Notes: generated by a model not told the origin, from the sequence alone. Positions 1 through 9,209 are shown, counted from the first letter of the stretch. The stretch: 64,000 nt of DNA from Paludicola sp. MB14-C6 (GCF_030908625.1 NZ_CP133133.1:372001-436000), one strand, 5' to 3'. A program made the numbers and translations.

Positions 1-72
1 ATAGAGCAGGTAATCAGAAATTTTACCACTGTGCTCAAAGGTAATCCACGCATTTTTCTCATCCATAAGCAT
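1..72 (-). CDS. yqzL: YqzL-like small protein, N-terminal part, cut by window edge
   Basis: Reads from ATG at 72 (or 66) on the minus strand to the window edge. The first visible residues include MDEKNAWITFEHSGKISDYL. The pattern W-x-x-F-x-x-[ST]-G-x-I-x-x-Y-L-L matches the tiny YqzL-like family, whose members lie between era and recO in Firmicutes. This is exactly the position here, just downstream of era. A GGGG element at 77-80 serves as ribosome binding site. Its spacing is 4 nt to ATG72 and 10 nt to ATG66, so the start is unsettled. The role of the family is unknown. Recognition rests on motif memory and gene order only. Confidence 0.7.
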   Translation of the reverse strand, partial: MLMDEKNAWITFEHSGKISDYLLY

Positions 73-144
73 CAATCCCCTAACATATATTGTGTTACTA
101 TTATGTTTGGTTAATTCGTTTTAAAAATGTGTGGAAAGTATTAG

Positions 145-1050
145 CTAATTATCTGACAATCCAAAGTTACGTATGAAAGATTCCTTGTTTCGCCAGTCTT
201 CACGTACTTTAATCCAACATTGCAAGTTTATTTTTACACCTAAAAATTCCTCTATATCTGTTCTTGCAGTTGAGGCAATTCGTTTCAATACTGCACCTTT
301 TTTGCCAATAATCATTCCTTTATGACTATCTTTCTCACAATAAATCATAGCATCAATATCCATAATATCTTTGCCTTCACGCTCACGCATTTTTTCGATA
401 ACCACTGCAGTTCCATGAGGAATTTCTTGATGTAAATTCAATAGTATTTTTTCACGAATAATTTCTGATACAATAACACGCTCCGGTTGATCGGTTAACG
501 TATCATCTGGGAAGAAATGAACGCCTTCTTCAGCATATTTATCTAATTCGGCTAATACTAAATCTACTCCATTGTTTTCTTGGACACTAATCGGAATAAC
601 AGCATCAAAAGAATGAAGCTGCATTATTTGTTCAATACGTGCAACCAAGAGCTCTTTATTAGAAATTAAATCAATTTTATTGATAATCAAAATGCTAGGT
701 ATTTTTTGTTGCTTAATGTTTTCAATTAAATCAAGCTCAGCTTGTGTTAGTTTACCTGATGGCTCAACTACCATCATGACAATATCCACATCTTTTATTG
801 ATGTGTTTACTGCTTTAATCATACTATCACTTAGCTTAGTTTTTGCTTTATGAAAGCCTGGAGTATCAATAAATACATACTGAACTTCGTTTTTAGTTAA
901 CACTCCGGTAATTTTAGTTCTGGTCGTTTGAGGTTTATTTGTTACAATTGCAACTTTTTCACCTAATAGTTTATTTAATAATGAGGATTTTCCAACATTC
1001 GGCTTTCCTACAATTGCAACAAAAGCAGAACGAGTGTTTTGTTGTTCCAT
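145..1050 (-). CDS. era: GTPase Era, 30S ribosome assembly factor
   Basis: 301 aa, the normal Era length. Era is an essential GTPase that binds the 3' end of 16S rRNA during 30S maturation. Visible motifs are G1 GKPNVGKSS near residue 15, G3 DTPGFH near 62, G4 NKID near 125 and a C-terminal KH RNA-binding domain with GMIIGKKGAVLKRI near 245-258. The start at 1050 has GGAG five bases upstream. It sits at the end of the phoH-ybeY-dgkA-era series, upstream of the yqzL-like gene, which is the usual Firmicutes arrangement. Identification is secure. Confidence 0.97.
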   Translation of the reverse strand: MEQQNTRSAFVAIVGKPNVGKSSLLNKLLGEKVAIVTNKPQTTRTKITGVLTKNEVQYVFIDTPGFHKAKTKLSDSMIKAVNTSIKDVDIVMMVVEPSGKLTQAELDLIENIKQQKIPSILIINKIDLISNKELLVARIEQIMQLHSFDAVIPISVQENNGVDLVLAELDKYAEEGVHFFPDDTLTDQPERVIVSEIIREKILLNLHQEIPHGTAVVIEKMREREGKDIMDIDAMIYCEKDSHKGMIIGKKGAVLKRIASTARTDIEEFLGVKINLQCWIKVREDWRNKESFIRNFGLSDN

Positions 1051-1129
1051 AATTTCTCCATCTAAACATCATCAGCAGTGTTCTATTTTCTGGGCTGAAT
1101 CTATTTCCCACTATTTTAATGTATATGCA

Positions 1130-1657
1130 TTACTTCATATTATTATTGTCATAATTCTTCATATGATAAATTTTTGTTTTAGGTTCACCTACAAGTTGAG
1201 TTCCATTGAATATAAATAAAAAACTAAGAATTAGTAATATAATTAAAATAATTACATTTAACGGGTTTGTAAATATCAGTAACAATGTGTTCCATAATTG
1301 TTGAGGCTTAAAGAAAATTACTATTCCAACAACAACAGAAACACTTGCCGCAATAAATACAGCACCTGCCGCAACATCTTTTGCAATTTTTGCAAGATAA
1401 TGATAGGAAGGCGACTCTAAATTAGTTAAAGTTTCAATTGCAGTATTAACCATTTCACCGGTTATAACGATTGCAATACATATTATAAGAATCAAATATT
1501 CTATATAAGAAACTCCAAACAAATAAGAAAACAATGTAACAAACACAGCCATACAAAGATGAATACGCATATTTCTTTCATTCTTTACGCAATATGCAAT
1601 GCCTTTAAAAGCAAATACAAAACTCCTTGCCAGCTCTTTGAAATCTTTTCTAATCAT
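1130..1657 (-). CDS. dgkA: Diacylglycerol/undecaprenol kinase (DgkA family), C-terminally extended
   Basis: 175 aa integral membrane kinase of the DgkA family. In Gram-positives these enzymes phosphorylate undecaprenol (or diacylglycerol) for lipid carrier recycling. The family signature GEMVNTAIETLTN lies at about residues 67-79, followed by KDVAAGAV near 93-100. Three membrane segments form the normal core, about 125 residues. An extra hydrophobic stretch at about 125-150 and a polar, Asn-rich tail make it longer than usual; the extension has no recognised function. It lies between ybeY and era, its usual place. Confidence 0.9.
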   Translation of the reverse strand: MIRKDFKELARSFVFAFKGIAYCVKNERNMRIHLCMAVFVTLFSYLFGVSYIEYLILIICIAIVITGEMVNTAIETLTNLESPSYHYLAKIAKDVAAGAVFIAASVSVVVGIVIFFKPQQLWNTLLLIFTNPLNVIILIILLILSFLFIFNGTQLVGEPKTKIYHMKNYDNNNMK

Positions 1658-1689
1658 AGCTAACCGCCGTTTCTTATTCTTATATTTTG

Positions 1690-2184
1690 TTATACAATAT
1701 AACTTTTATCCCTTGCAATTCCTAGTTTATCTAAAACGAATTCTTCCTTTTCACGCATTTTTAATGCTTCTAAGCCACCTTCTTCGTGATCATAGCCCAA
1801 AAGGTGAAGCATAGAATGCACAGTTAAAAATCCAATTTCACGTTGAATGGTATGACCATATAATTCTGCTTGTTCAAATGCTTTTTCAGCTGAAATTACA
1901 ATATCACCAAGCATATATGCACCTGTATCTTCATTTACATCAAATTTCATATTTTCACCTAAAGGAAATGATAATACATCTGTAGGAGTATTCTTATTGC
2001 GATATTGCTCATTTAGTAATCGAATTTCTTCGTTGGAAATAAATGATACGCTTACCTCAGCGCTACCTTCAAATCCCTCTTGTACTAATACCGCGTGACA
2101 ACAACGGCGAATTAACATACGAATACCTGTTGGTATTTTAATTTCTTTTTGTCTATTGCTTATTAAAACTTTTAATTTATCCAT
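1690..2184 (-). CDS. ybeY: Endoribonuclease YbeY (rRNA maturation factor)
   Basis: 164 aa. YbeY is a metal-dependent endoribonuclease involved in 16S rRNA 3'-end maturation and ribosome quality control. The zinc-binding signature H-S-M-L-H-L-L-G-Y-D-H is visible at about residues 123-133, with the upstream family motif NTPTDVLSFPLGE near 64-76. The ATG at 2184 overlaps the end of phoH by 8 bp, which suggests translational coupling. The gene order phoH-ybeY is conserved across bacteria. Confidence 0.96.
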   Translation of the reverse strand: MDKLKVLISNRQKEIKIPTGIRMLIRRCCHAVLVQEGFEGSAEVSVSFISNEEIRLLNEQYRNKNTPTDVLSFPLGENMKFDVNEDTGAYMLGDIVISAEKAFEQAELYGHTIQREIGFLTVHSMLHLLGYDHEEGGLEALKMREKEEFVLDKLGIARDKSYIV

Positions 2185-3151
2185 CTATCTTTTCCTTTGC
2201 CTCTCTATCGTATTTACCGTAAGCTTTGATGATTTCACCTACGATCCTATTTCTTACAACGTCTTTCTCATTTAAAAAGACAGTTTGGATGTCTTCAATA
2301 TCGACTAAAACATTGACAGCATCAATTAAACCTGATTTTCTTGCATCAGGCAAGTCGATTTGAGTTACATCTCCTGTTATAACAGCTTTTGAATTTGCTC
2401 CTAAACGAGTTAAAAACATTTTCATCTGCTCTCTTGTTGTATTTTGTGCTTCATCTAAAATAATAAAAGAATCGTCTAGCGTTCTACCACGCATATATGC
2501 TAAAGGAGCAACCTCGATTACACCACGTTCTAGCTGACGTTGAAATGCTTCAGCACCAAACATATCAAACAATGCGTCATATAGTGGGCGTAAATACGGG
2601 TCAACCTTTGTTTGTAAATCTCCTGGTAAAAATCCAAGCTTTTCACCAGCTTCAACTGCAGGGCGAGTCAAGATAATTCTGTTAATTTCTTGTGCACGAA
2701 AAGCTTTAACTGCCATAGCAACTGCAAGATAGGTTTTTCCGGTTCCTGCAGGCCCAACACCTAAAACAATAGTATTTTTTGCAATTGCATCTATATAAGA
2801 TTTTTGTCCCGTTGTTTTTGGTTTAATCGGTTTTCCTGTCGCAGTAACACACACACAATCAGAAGACAATGTTTTCAATTTCTCTAATTGATTATCATTT
2901 ACAAGCGATATAACATAGTGTATGGACTGATCGGTAATAGCATCACCATTTTTTTGTGCTTGAATAAGCGCATCAATTGCTTTAGAAGCTTTTTTTACGC
3001 CTTGTTCCGATCCCGTAATTTTTATATTTGTTCCACGACAAATAATTGCAACACCAAATTCTCTCTCTAGAAGTGAAACGTTCTTATCCAGATTCCCAAA
3101 AACAGTTAACAACTCATCGGTAGTATCAAAATTAACGAAAGTTTCTTGCAT
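2177..3151 (-). CDS. phoH: PhoH-like ATPase
   Basis: 324 aa from the preferred start. PhoH family proteins are cytoplasmic P-loop ATPases, proposed to be RNA-associated, with the Walker A motif GPAGTGKTYLA and Walker B FIILDEAQN visible in the C-terminal half and an N-terminal KH-like region. The reading frame is open to 3220, but ATG3151 is preceded by AAGGG at good spacing and begins the conserved part (MQETFVNFD), while the upstream 23 residues have no such support. It is the first gene of the phoH-ybeY-dgkA-era operon. Confidence 0.93.
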   Translation of the reverse strand: MQETFVNFDTTDELLTVFGNLDKNVSLLEREFGVAIICRGTNIKITGSEQGVKKASKAIDALIQAQKNGDAITDQSIHYVISLVNDNQLEKLKTLSSDCVCVTATGKPIKPKTTGQKSYIDAIAKNTIVLGVGPAGTGKTYLAVAMAVKAFRAQEINRIILTRPAVEAGEKLGFLPGDLQTKVDPYLRPLYDALFDMFGAEAFQRQLERGVIEVAPLAYMRGRTLDDSFIILDEAQNTTREQMKMFLTRLGANSKAVITGDVTQIDLPDARKSGLIDAVNVLVDIEDIQTVFLNEKDVVRNRIVGEIIKAYGKYDREAKEKIDG

Positions 3152-3333
3152 TATACATACCCTTTCTTGGTTGAAATTAGAAATTAGCAGTAAAACACTC
3201 TTCATTTGAAGACTAGACATACTCAGTATACTAAAATTATATCAACTGAGAAAATAAAAATATTTGCTTGCTTATAAAAGACAGCAACTACTCTATTTTA
3301 TTATATATTATATTTATAGATTTTAACCATAGT

Positions 3334-3362
3334 ATTATAACATAGATTGTGTAATTTTGAAA
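3334..3362 (-). promoter_or_regulatory. Candidate sigma-A promoter for phoH operon
   Basis: On the minus strand a -10 box TATAAT (3339-3334), preceded by TG one base upstream (extended -10), lies 17 bp from a TTTCAA -35-like element (3362-3357). It is about 180 bp upstream of phoH. The call is by consensus match only. Confidence 0.5.
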
Positions 3363-3390
3363 CAATAAATTGTAATATTTTCATAAACAA

Positions 3391-3419
3391 AAAGACCTGC
3401 ACAAAAAATGCAGGTCTTT
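3391..3419 (-). terminator. Rho-independent terminator of the paaK-ior-ACT operon
   Basis: Perfect 11-bp stem AAAGACCTGCA / TGCAGGTCTTT with a 7-nt loop, followed on the minus strand by a T-rich tract. It starts 14 bp after the stop of the ACT-domain gene. The A/T tracts on both sides mean it could also act on the plus strand. Confidence 0.9.
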
Positions 3420-3432
3420 TACTCTTTTATTA

Positions 3433-3855
3433 TTAAATATCTTGGGATTGCATTATTTTAAAACCATTGCTTTGCAATACTTTAATTGCATTTTCATTAT
3501 TTTCTACCCTTAAAATAACATAAGCAGTTTTCTCACTTCTGCTGATAAAAGCATACATATACTCAACGCTGATTGCTTCACTATATAAAACAGCCATTGC
3601 TTTTGCTAGTCCACCCGGCTTATCATCTATACCAATTCCAATAACTTTCGTTATGGAAACAGTAAAGCCATCTGCTTTTAATATTTCAACTGCTTTATCT
3701 GGATTATTTACTATTAAACGTAATATTCCAAAGTCTTTTGTGTCTGCAATAGAAAGTGCACGAATATCAATATTATTTTTTGCTAATACCTCTGTTATTT
3801 CTGCTAACCGTCCTCTTTTGTTTTCAACAAATACAGATATTTGCTTCATAATCAT
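3433..3855 (-). CDS. Tandem ACT-domain protein (amino-acid-binding regulator)
   Basis: 140 aa made almost entirely of two ACT modules: about residues 4-65 (QISVFVENKRGRLAEITEVL opening) and 70-138. ACT domains bind amino acids, and small two-ACT proteins next to paaK are common in Clostridia and are often annotated as amino-acid-binding proteins. No catalytic domain is present. ATG3855 has GGAGG eight bases upstream. It is the last gene of the paaK2-iorA-iorB-paaK1 operon, so a role in sensing an aromatic amino acid for that pathway is plausible; this is inference. Confidence 0.85.
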   Translation of the reverse strand: MIMKQISVFVENKRGRLAEITEVLAKNNIDIRALSIADTKDFGILRLIVNNPDKAVEILKADGFTVSITKVIGIGIDDKPGGLAKAMAVLYSEAISVEYMYAFISRSEKTAYVILRVENNENAIKVLQSNGFKIMQSQDI

Positions 3856-3870
3856 ATGCTTGCCCTCCTA

Positions 3871-5175
3871 TTAATATTGATTTCTGTTATCGATAACACG
3901 TTTTGCTTTTCCTTCTGAACGAACAATCGTTTTAGGCTCAACCAATTTAATTGTTGCTGCAATACCTAAAATGGATTCAATAGCATGTTTGATTTCTTGT
4001 TCTTTTTCTTCCACTAAACGGACTGCATCAAAATCCATATCCGTTGGCATTTCTACAAGAATTTTTAAGGTATCTAAATTATTCACTCTATCAACAATAA
4101 TTTGGTAATGCGGTGTGATATTTTTAATATCAAGTAACACGCTCTCAATTTGAGATGGAAATACGTTTACACCTCTTATAATTAACATATCGTCACTTCT
4201 ACCACGTGGCTTAGTCATTTTAACTAAAGTTCTTCCACATGCACATTTTTCATGCGTAAGAACAGCAATATCTTTTGTAAGATAACGGATTAATGGTAGC
4301 GCCTCTTTTGTAATACAAGTAAAAACCAATTCTCCCGCTTGACCATCCGGTAGTACCTCTAATGTGTCTGGATCTATAATCTCAGGAATAAAGTGATCTT
4401 CGTTAATATGCATTCCATTTTGTTCACAACATTCAAAAGCAACACCTGGCCCCATTATTTCGGATAAACCATAAATATCGTAAGCTTTGATTCCTAATTT
4501 GGCTTCAATCTCTTTTCGCATATTCTCTGTCCATGGTTCTGCACCAAAAACACCAGCTTTTAATTTTAACGTATTTTTATCAATTCCCATTTCATTGATT
4601 GTTTCTGCCATGAACAATGCATAGGATGGAGTACAACATAAAATAGAGGAACCAAAATCCTGCATAATCTGGATTTGTCGTTTTGTATTACCTACAGAAG
4701 CTGGAATTGCTGTTGCTTTAATTCGCTCAGTTCCATAATGAATGCCCATTCCGCCTGTAAACAAACCGTAGCCGTAAGAAACATGAACGAAGTCTTTCGC
4801 CTCTGCGCCGGCTGCCGTTAACGCTCTTGCAGTAATCTCTGCCCAAATGTTAATATCGTTTTCTGTATATCCTACAACCGTTTGTTTTCCTGTCGTTCCG
4901 CTTGAAGCATGAATACGGACAACGTTATCCATATCAGTAGCAAACAAACCATAAGGATAAGTATCTCTTAAATCTTGTTTTACGGTAAATGGTAGCTTAG
5001 AGATATCTTTTACAGTTCTAATATCTTCCGGTTTAATCCCGTGTTTATCAAACAGTTCTTTGTAAAATGGCACGTTTTCATAAACTCGCCTTACCGTAAC
5101 AGAGAGGCGGTATGATTGCAATGCTTCCAGTTCAGCTCTTGGTGCAGTTTCAATATCTTTATCCCAATATTTCAT
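3871..5175 (-). CDS. paaK: Phenylacetate-CoA ligase (PaaK family), copy 1
   Basis: 434 aa adenylate-forming enzyme. PaaK ligases activate phenylacetate and related aryl acids with ATP and CoA. The AMP-binding signature ASSGTTGKQTVVGYT is at about residues 91-105, followed by the family motif YGLSEIMGPGVA near 238-249 and the C-terminal hinge GRSDDMLIIRGVNVFPSQ near 331-348. A Cys pair in KCACGRT, near 315, is typical of the family. It sits 29 bp after iorB. In anaerobes with iorAB, such ligases are thought to interconvert aryl-CoA and aryl acid for ATP gain. A second copy lies upstream of iorA. Confidence 0.93.
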   Translation of the reverse strand: MKYWDKDIETAPRAELEALQSYRLSVTVRRVYENVPFYKELFDKHGIKPEDIRTVKDISKLPFTVKQDLRDTYPYGLFATDMDNVVRIHASSGTTGKQTVVGYTENDINIWAEITARALTAAGAEAKDFVHVSYGYGLFTGGMGIHYGTERIKATAIPASVGNTKRQIQIMQDFGSSILCCTPSYALFMAETINEMGIDKNTLKLKAGVFGAEPWTENMRKEIEAKLGIKAYDIYGLSEIMGPGVAFECCEQNGMHINEDHFIPEIIDPDTLEVLPDGQAGELVFTCITKEALPLIRYLTKDIAVLTHEKCACGRTLVKMTKPRGRSDDMLIIRGVNVFPSQIESVLLDIKNITPHYQIIVDRVNNLDTLKILVEMPTDMDFDAVRLVEEKEQEIKHAIESILGIAATIKLVEPKTIVRSEGKAKRVIDNRNQY

Positions 5176-5204
5176 AAATGTTCTTCCTTTTAATCTGTCT
5201 TTTT

Positions 5205-5798
5205 CTATCTATGCATCTCACCAAGTGTAAAGGCTTTTCGATTTACATCTAAAAACTTTGAAGGAACACATTGATTGATAGCATCTTCCCAAAACTTATC
5301 TTCAAAATCCAAGTAATTAGACAATACACCCATAAGCACAACATTCGTCGCCTTTGAAGAACCTGCTTCTTCAGCTAATGAAAGTGCATCAACTGCAACT
5401 AAATCAATTCCTTTTTCTTTCATTTGTTCAATCAGATTATTGGGATAAGTTGCAGCCCCAGTAATGACAGGCATTGGATCTATTTTCTGAGTACTTGTAA
5501 TAAGTTTACCACCTTTTTTCAAATACTTCAACCATCTTGCAGCTTCTAATTGTTCAAAAGAAACAATTATATCAGCTTGACCTTCATCAATTACAGGAGA
5601 ACAAACCTCTTTTCCAAAACGAACATAGGTTACAACAGAACCACCACGCTGGCTCATACCATGTACTTCAGAAACTTTTACATCGTAGTTTTGTGCTAAA
5701 ATTGCATTTCCTAAAATTCTACTAGCTAGAAGCGTTCCTTGACCACCAACGCCTACAATCATGATACTCTTAACTTCATTTATGTTATTGCTGTTCAT
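5205..5798 (-). CDS. iorB: Indolepyruvate:ferredoxin oxidoreductase, beta subunit
   Basis: 197 aa from ATG5798. IorB is the gamma-type pyruvate:ferredoxin oxidoreductase domain that partners IorA in oxidising aryl-pyruvates (from Trp, Phe, Tyr) to aryl-acetyl-CoA with ferredoxin as acceptor. The N-terminal MIVGVGGQGTLLASRILG motif and SEVHGMSQRGGSV near 57-69 are diagnostic. The frame is open to 5837, but ATG5798 lies one base after the iorA stop and has GGAGGAAG at good spacing, so coupled translation is likely. Confidence 0.94.
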   Translation of the reverse strand: MNSNNINEVKSIMIVGVGGQGTLLASRILGNAILAQNYDVKVSEVHGMSQRGGSVVTYVRFGKEVCSPVIDEGQADIIVSFEQLEAARWLKYLKKGGKLITSTQKIDPMPVITGAATYPNNLIEQMKEKGIDLVAVDALSLAEEAGSSKATNVVLMGVLSNYLDFEDKFWEDAINQCVPSKFLDVNRKAFTLGEMHR

Positions 5799-5799
5799 A

Positions 5800-7539
5800 T
5801 TATGCTTCCTCCCCTTCATGAATCGCAGAAAATGCACACAAACTTTGGCAAAGACCGCAACCTACACACAATGTTTTATCGATTACCGCTTTTTTATCTC
5901 TTATACTGATTGCAGGACAGCCAATCTTCATACAGGATTTACATCCTTTACAGCTATCATTAACAACATGTAGAGCAGGTTTATGTTTTACTGATTTAAG
6001 TAATGCACACGGTCTTCTTGCAATAATTACAGATGGTTCTTCTGCCGCTAATTCCTCTTTTACAACTTCATCACAGCGTTTTAAATCATAAGGATCAACA
6101 ACTGTTACTCGATTGATACCAACAGCTTCACAAAGTTTCTCTAAAGAAATTTTAGTTGCAGGTTCCCCCTTAATGTTATATCCTGTTGTTGGATTTTGCT
6201 GATGCCCTGTCATACCTGTTATTGAGTTATCTAAAATAATAACAGTAGAATTACTATTATTATAAGCAATATTTGCAAGACCGGTAATACCTGAATGCAT
6301 AAATGTAGAATCGCCAATTACCGCGACAGAAGATTTTTCACCTTTTTCACCCATAGCCTTATTAAAGCCATGTAAGCCTGAAATAGATGCGCCCATACAA
6401 ATTGTTGTATCGATTGACTGTAGTGGAGCTTGAGCTCCGAGCGTATAGCATCCTATATCACCTGATACCATCACTTTATTCTTACTTAACGTATAGAACA
6501 TTCCTCTATGAGGGCATCCAGCACACATAACAGGAGGACGTACAGGGATTGTTTCTTCTAAAGACAATGTGTCGTTAATGGCAGCACCCATCTTCTGAGC
6601 AATTAAGTTCTGAGAGAACTCACCAATTACAGGGAAGATATCTTTTCCAACAACATTTAAGCCAATTTTCTTACAATGTGTTTCAAAAATATCATCTAGT
6701 TCTTCAATAACATATAACTTTTCAACCTTAGAGGCAAAATCTTGAATTAACTTAATTGGCAATGGGTTCACCATACCTAATTTTAGATAGCTAGCTTCAT
6801 CACCCAATGCTTCACGAGCGTATTGATAAGATGTACCAGAAGTAATAATACCAATTTTGCTGTTGTTCATAATTACTTTGTTTACTGTTGAAGTTTCTGC
6901 ATATTCAACTAAATCTAATGTACGCTTTTCAACAACAACATGACGAGCTTTCGCCATAGCAGGCATCATTACATATTTTGCAGGATTTTTTATGTATTCT
7001 TTTTGCATAGGAACAATTCTATCAGCTGTTTCTATTAGACTTTGTGAATGTGCAATTCGAGTTGAAAGTCTTAAAATAACAGGTGTATCGAAACGTTCAG
7101 AAATTTCAAAAGCAAGTTTTGTAAAAGCAAGACATTCGCTAGAATCAGAAGGTTCTAACATTGGTACCTTTGATGCAATTGCATAATGACGGGAATCTTG
7201 TTCATTTTGAGACGAATGCATACCAGGATCATCGGCTACTGCAATAACCATACCACCATTCACACCAGAATAAGCTACTGTAAATAACGGGTCAGCCGCA
7301 ACATTTAATCCAACATGTTTCATTGCGCAAAAAGACCGTTTTCCTCCAATAGATGCACCGATTGCAACTTCCATTGCTACCTTTTCATTAGGTGCCCATT
7401 CACTATACATATCATCATATTTTGAAGCATATTCTGTAATTTCAGTACTTGGAGTTCCCGGATAACTGGATATTACGCTACAACCAGCTTCATATAGACC
7501 TCTGGCTACTGCTTCATTTCCTAACATCAATTGTTTCAC
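5800..7539 (-). CDS. iorA: Indolepyruvate:ferredoxin oxidoreductase, alpha subunit
   Basis: 579 aa. Thiamine-diphosphate-dependent catalytic subunit that converts aryl-pyruvate, CoA and oxidised ferredoxin to aryl-acetyl-CoA, CO2 and reduced ferredoxin. The N-terminal part has SSYPGTPSTEITEYA near 24-38. The TPP-binding segment includes GDIGCYTLGAQAPL near 360 and GDSTFMHSGITGL near 410. Two C-terminal [4Fe-4S] ferredoxin motifs are visible: CKGCKSCMKIGCP and CVGCGLCQSLC. Translation starts with GTG at 7539, eight bases after an AGGAGGAAG site that overlaps the paaK2 stop. Confidence 0.95.
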   Translation of the reverse strand: MKQLMLGNEAVARGLYEAGCSVISSYPGTPSTEITEYASKYDDMYSEWAPNEKVAMEVAIGASIGGKRSFCAMKHVGLNVAADPLFTVAYSGVNGGMVIAVADDPGMHSSQNEQDSRHYAIASKVPMLEPSDSSECLAFTKLAFEISERFDTPVILRLSTRIAHSQSLIETADRIVPMQKEYIKNPAKYVMMPAMAKARHVVVEKRTLDLVEYAETSTVNKVIMNNSKIGIITSGTSYQYAREALGDEASYLKLGMVNPLPIKLIQDFASKVEKLYVIEELDDIFETHCKKIGLNVVGKDIFPVIGEFSQNLIAQKMGAAINDTLSLEETIPVRPPVMCAGCPHRGMFYTLSKNKVMVSGDIGCYTLGAQAPLQSIDTTICMGASISGLHGFNKAMGEKGEKSSVAVIGDSTFMHSGITGLANIAYNNSNSTVIILDNSITGMTGHQQNPTTGYNIKGEPATKISLEKLCEAVGINRVTVVDPYDLKRCDEVVKEELAAEEPSVIIARRPCALLKSVKHKPALHVVNDSCKGCKSCMKIGCPAISIRDKKAVIDKTLCVGCGLCQSLCAFSAIHEGEEA

Positions 7540-7551
7540 TATGTCTTCCTC

Positions 7552-8850
7552 CTATTTGTTTCTTAAGTCAATAATACGTTTTGCTTTACCTTGGAATCGT
7601 TCAATTGATTTTGGTTCAACCAAAGAAACTTTTGAATCTATTCCTAACACAGTACGCAATTTTGCACTAATGTCATTTTGTAATTTTTCAAGTTTTCCAT
7701 ATTGCTCTAACAATGAGCTATCGATTAACTCAACTTGAACTTCTAATGTATCCATAAAGCCTTCTCTACGTATGATTAATTGATAATGTGGTCCAATATG
7801 TTCTAATCCCACTAAAACACTTTCTATTTGAGACGGAAAAACATTGACTCCACGTATCTTTAGCATATCGTCACTTCGACCTTTTATCTTATCCATTCTA
7901 ACATGAGTTCTACCACAAGCACAAGTATCATAATTCAAACGAGTAATATCTTTTGTTCGATAACGAAGCATTGGAATACCTTCTTTGGTAATTGTAGTAA
8001 TAACTAACTCTCCTGTTTCGCCTTTATCTAATACTTCTTTTGTATTCGAGTTAATTATTTCAGGAAGAAAATGGTCCTCATTTATATGCATACCACATCG
8101 TAAGTAACATTCACCGGAAACACCAGGCCCCATTAACTCGCTCATACCATAGTTATCGGTCGCAAACACATGAAACGCTTTTTCAATCTGTGTACGCATT
8201 TCGGGCGTACAACCTTCTGAACCAAAAAGGCCGGTTTTTAATTTTAATTCATCGAGCGAGATACCTTGCTCTTTTGCTACCTCACTCATATATAAACCAT
8301 AAGACGGTGTACTAACCAATGCAGTTACTCCAAAATCCTTTAACAGCATAACCTGTTTTTGGGTATTTCCACTTGAAGCAGGAATAACAGTTGCGCCTAT
8401 TTTCTCCAATCCATAATGAAGGCCAAGTGCACCAGTAAATAATCCATAACCGAATGCAATTTGTACAATATCTTCATCAGTTACGCCAACAGCCATACAA
8501 ACTCTTGCGACACAGTCAGACCAATTTTCTAAATCCCTTTTTGTATAACCTACAACGGTTGGTTTACCAGTAGTTCCGCTTGAAGCATGAAGTCTTGTAA
8601 TTTCCTTCATTGGTTTTGCAAACAGTCCAAAAGGATAGTTATCTCGTATATCTTCTTTTGTTGTTAGCGGTATGTATTGCAAGTCAGACAAACACTTAAT
8701 TTTATCAGCAGTTATGCCTGCATCTTTTAAACGTTTTTGATAAAAAGGTACATTATCGTAGCAATAGCCTACCATCCATTTCAATCTTTCAAGTTGAAGC
8801 TCTTCTAATTTGTTTCGAGGCATTGTTTCAATTTCTTTTTGAAAAAACAT
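7552..8850 (-). CDS. paaK: Phenylacetate-CoA ligase (PaaK family), copy 2
   Basis: 432 aa from ATG8850, first gene of the operon. It has the same architecture as the copy at 3871-5175: ASSGTTGKPTVVGYT (AMP/ATP site), YGMSELMGPGVSGE, TCACGRT and GRSDDMLKIRGVNVFPSQ. The two proteins are clearly paralogous but diverged, so they probably act on different aryl or acyl acids. The frame is open to 8922, but only ATG8850 begins the conserved part and it has AAGGATGG upstream. Having one ligase on each side of iorAB is notable. Confidence 0.92.
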   Translation of the reverse strand: MFFQKEIETMPRNKLEELQLERLKWMVGYCYDNVPFYQKRLKDAGITADKIKCLSDLQYIPLTTKEDIRDNYPFGLFAKPMKEITRLHASSGTTGKPTVVGYTKRDLENWSDCVARVCMAVGVTDEDIVQIAFGYGLFTGALGLHYGLEKIGATVIPASSGNTQKQVMLLKDFGVTALVSTPSYGLYMSEVAKEQGISLDELKLKTGLFGSEGCTPEMRTQIEKAFHVFATDNYGMSELMGPGVSGECYLRCGMHINEDHFLPEIINSNTKEVLDKGETGELVITTITKEGIPMLRYRTKDITRLNYDTCACGRTHVRMDKIKGRSDDMLKIRGVNVFPSQIESVLVGLEHIGPHYQLIIRREGFMDTLEVQVELIDSSLLEQYGKLEKLQNDISAKLRTVLGIDSKVSLVEPKSIERFQGKAKRIIDLRNK

Positions 8851-8950
8851 TATAATGACCATCCTTTTTGTATAGATTGTATGATATAAAATATTCATCA
8901 ATCTCTTATTTTGCTGCGTCAAAGCTTTATCACTTTAAAGCAATATTATC

Positions 8951-8980
8951 ATTATACATCAAATTAGCATATGCTTGCAA
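8951..8980 (-). promoter_or_regulatory. Candidate promoter of the paaK2-iorAB-paaK1-ACT operon
   Basis: Minus-strand TTGCAA (8980-8975), an 18-bp spacer and a perfect TATAAT (8956-8951), about 100 bp upstream of paaK2. A 10-bp palindrome AGCATATGCT (8966-8975) overlaps the spacer and could be an operator, although nothing else supports that. Confidence 0.5.
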
Positions 8981-9003
8981 CATTGTAACCAAATTTATTT
9001 AAA

Positions 9004-9037
9004 AATATCTCTTTTGCAATAATGCAAAAGAGATATT
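9004..9037 (-). terminator. 15-bp hairpin with T-rich tail between hydA and paaK2
   Basis: Perfect 15-bp stem (9004-9018 with 9023-9037) around a 4-nt loop. On the minus strand it is followed by TTTAAATAAATTT. It probably backs up the hydA terminator at 9139-9194 and insulates the next operon. The 8851-9209 gap holds no gene. Confidence 0.65.
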
Positions 9038-9138
9038 AAACCAATCTTTATTTATTTTTACTATAAAATTAAGTAATTATTATTTCTGATATATTCCATG
9101 TGTCGATAATAATATTAACTTATTCAAACTTATATATC

Positions 9139-9194
9139 AAAAAAATTAAGCCACTATTTAGATTCCTGTTTCCAAGAAAAAATAGTAGCTTAAT
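9139..9194 (-). terminator. Rho-independent terminator of the hydrogenase operon
   Basis: On the minus strand, 15-nt arms at 9194-9180 and 9159-9145 pair fully (one G-U) around a 20-nt loop and are followed by seven T. It begins 16 bp after the hydA stop codon. In the plus-strand sense one pair is a C-A mismatch, so the minus strand is the functional direction. Confidence 0.8.
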
Positions 9195-9209
9195 TCATTT
9201 TAATTCAAA

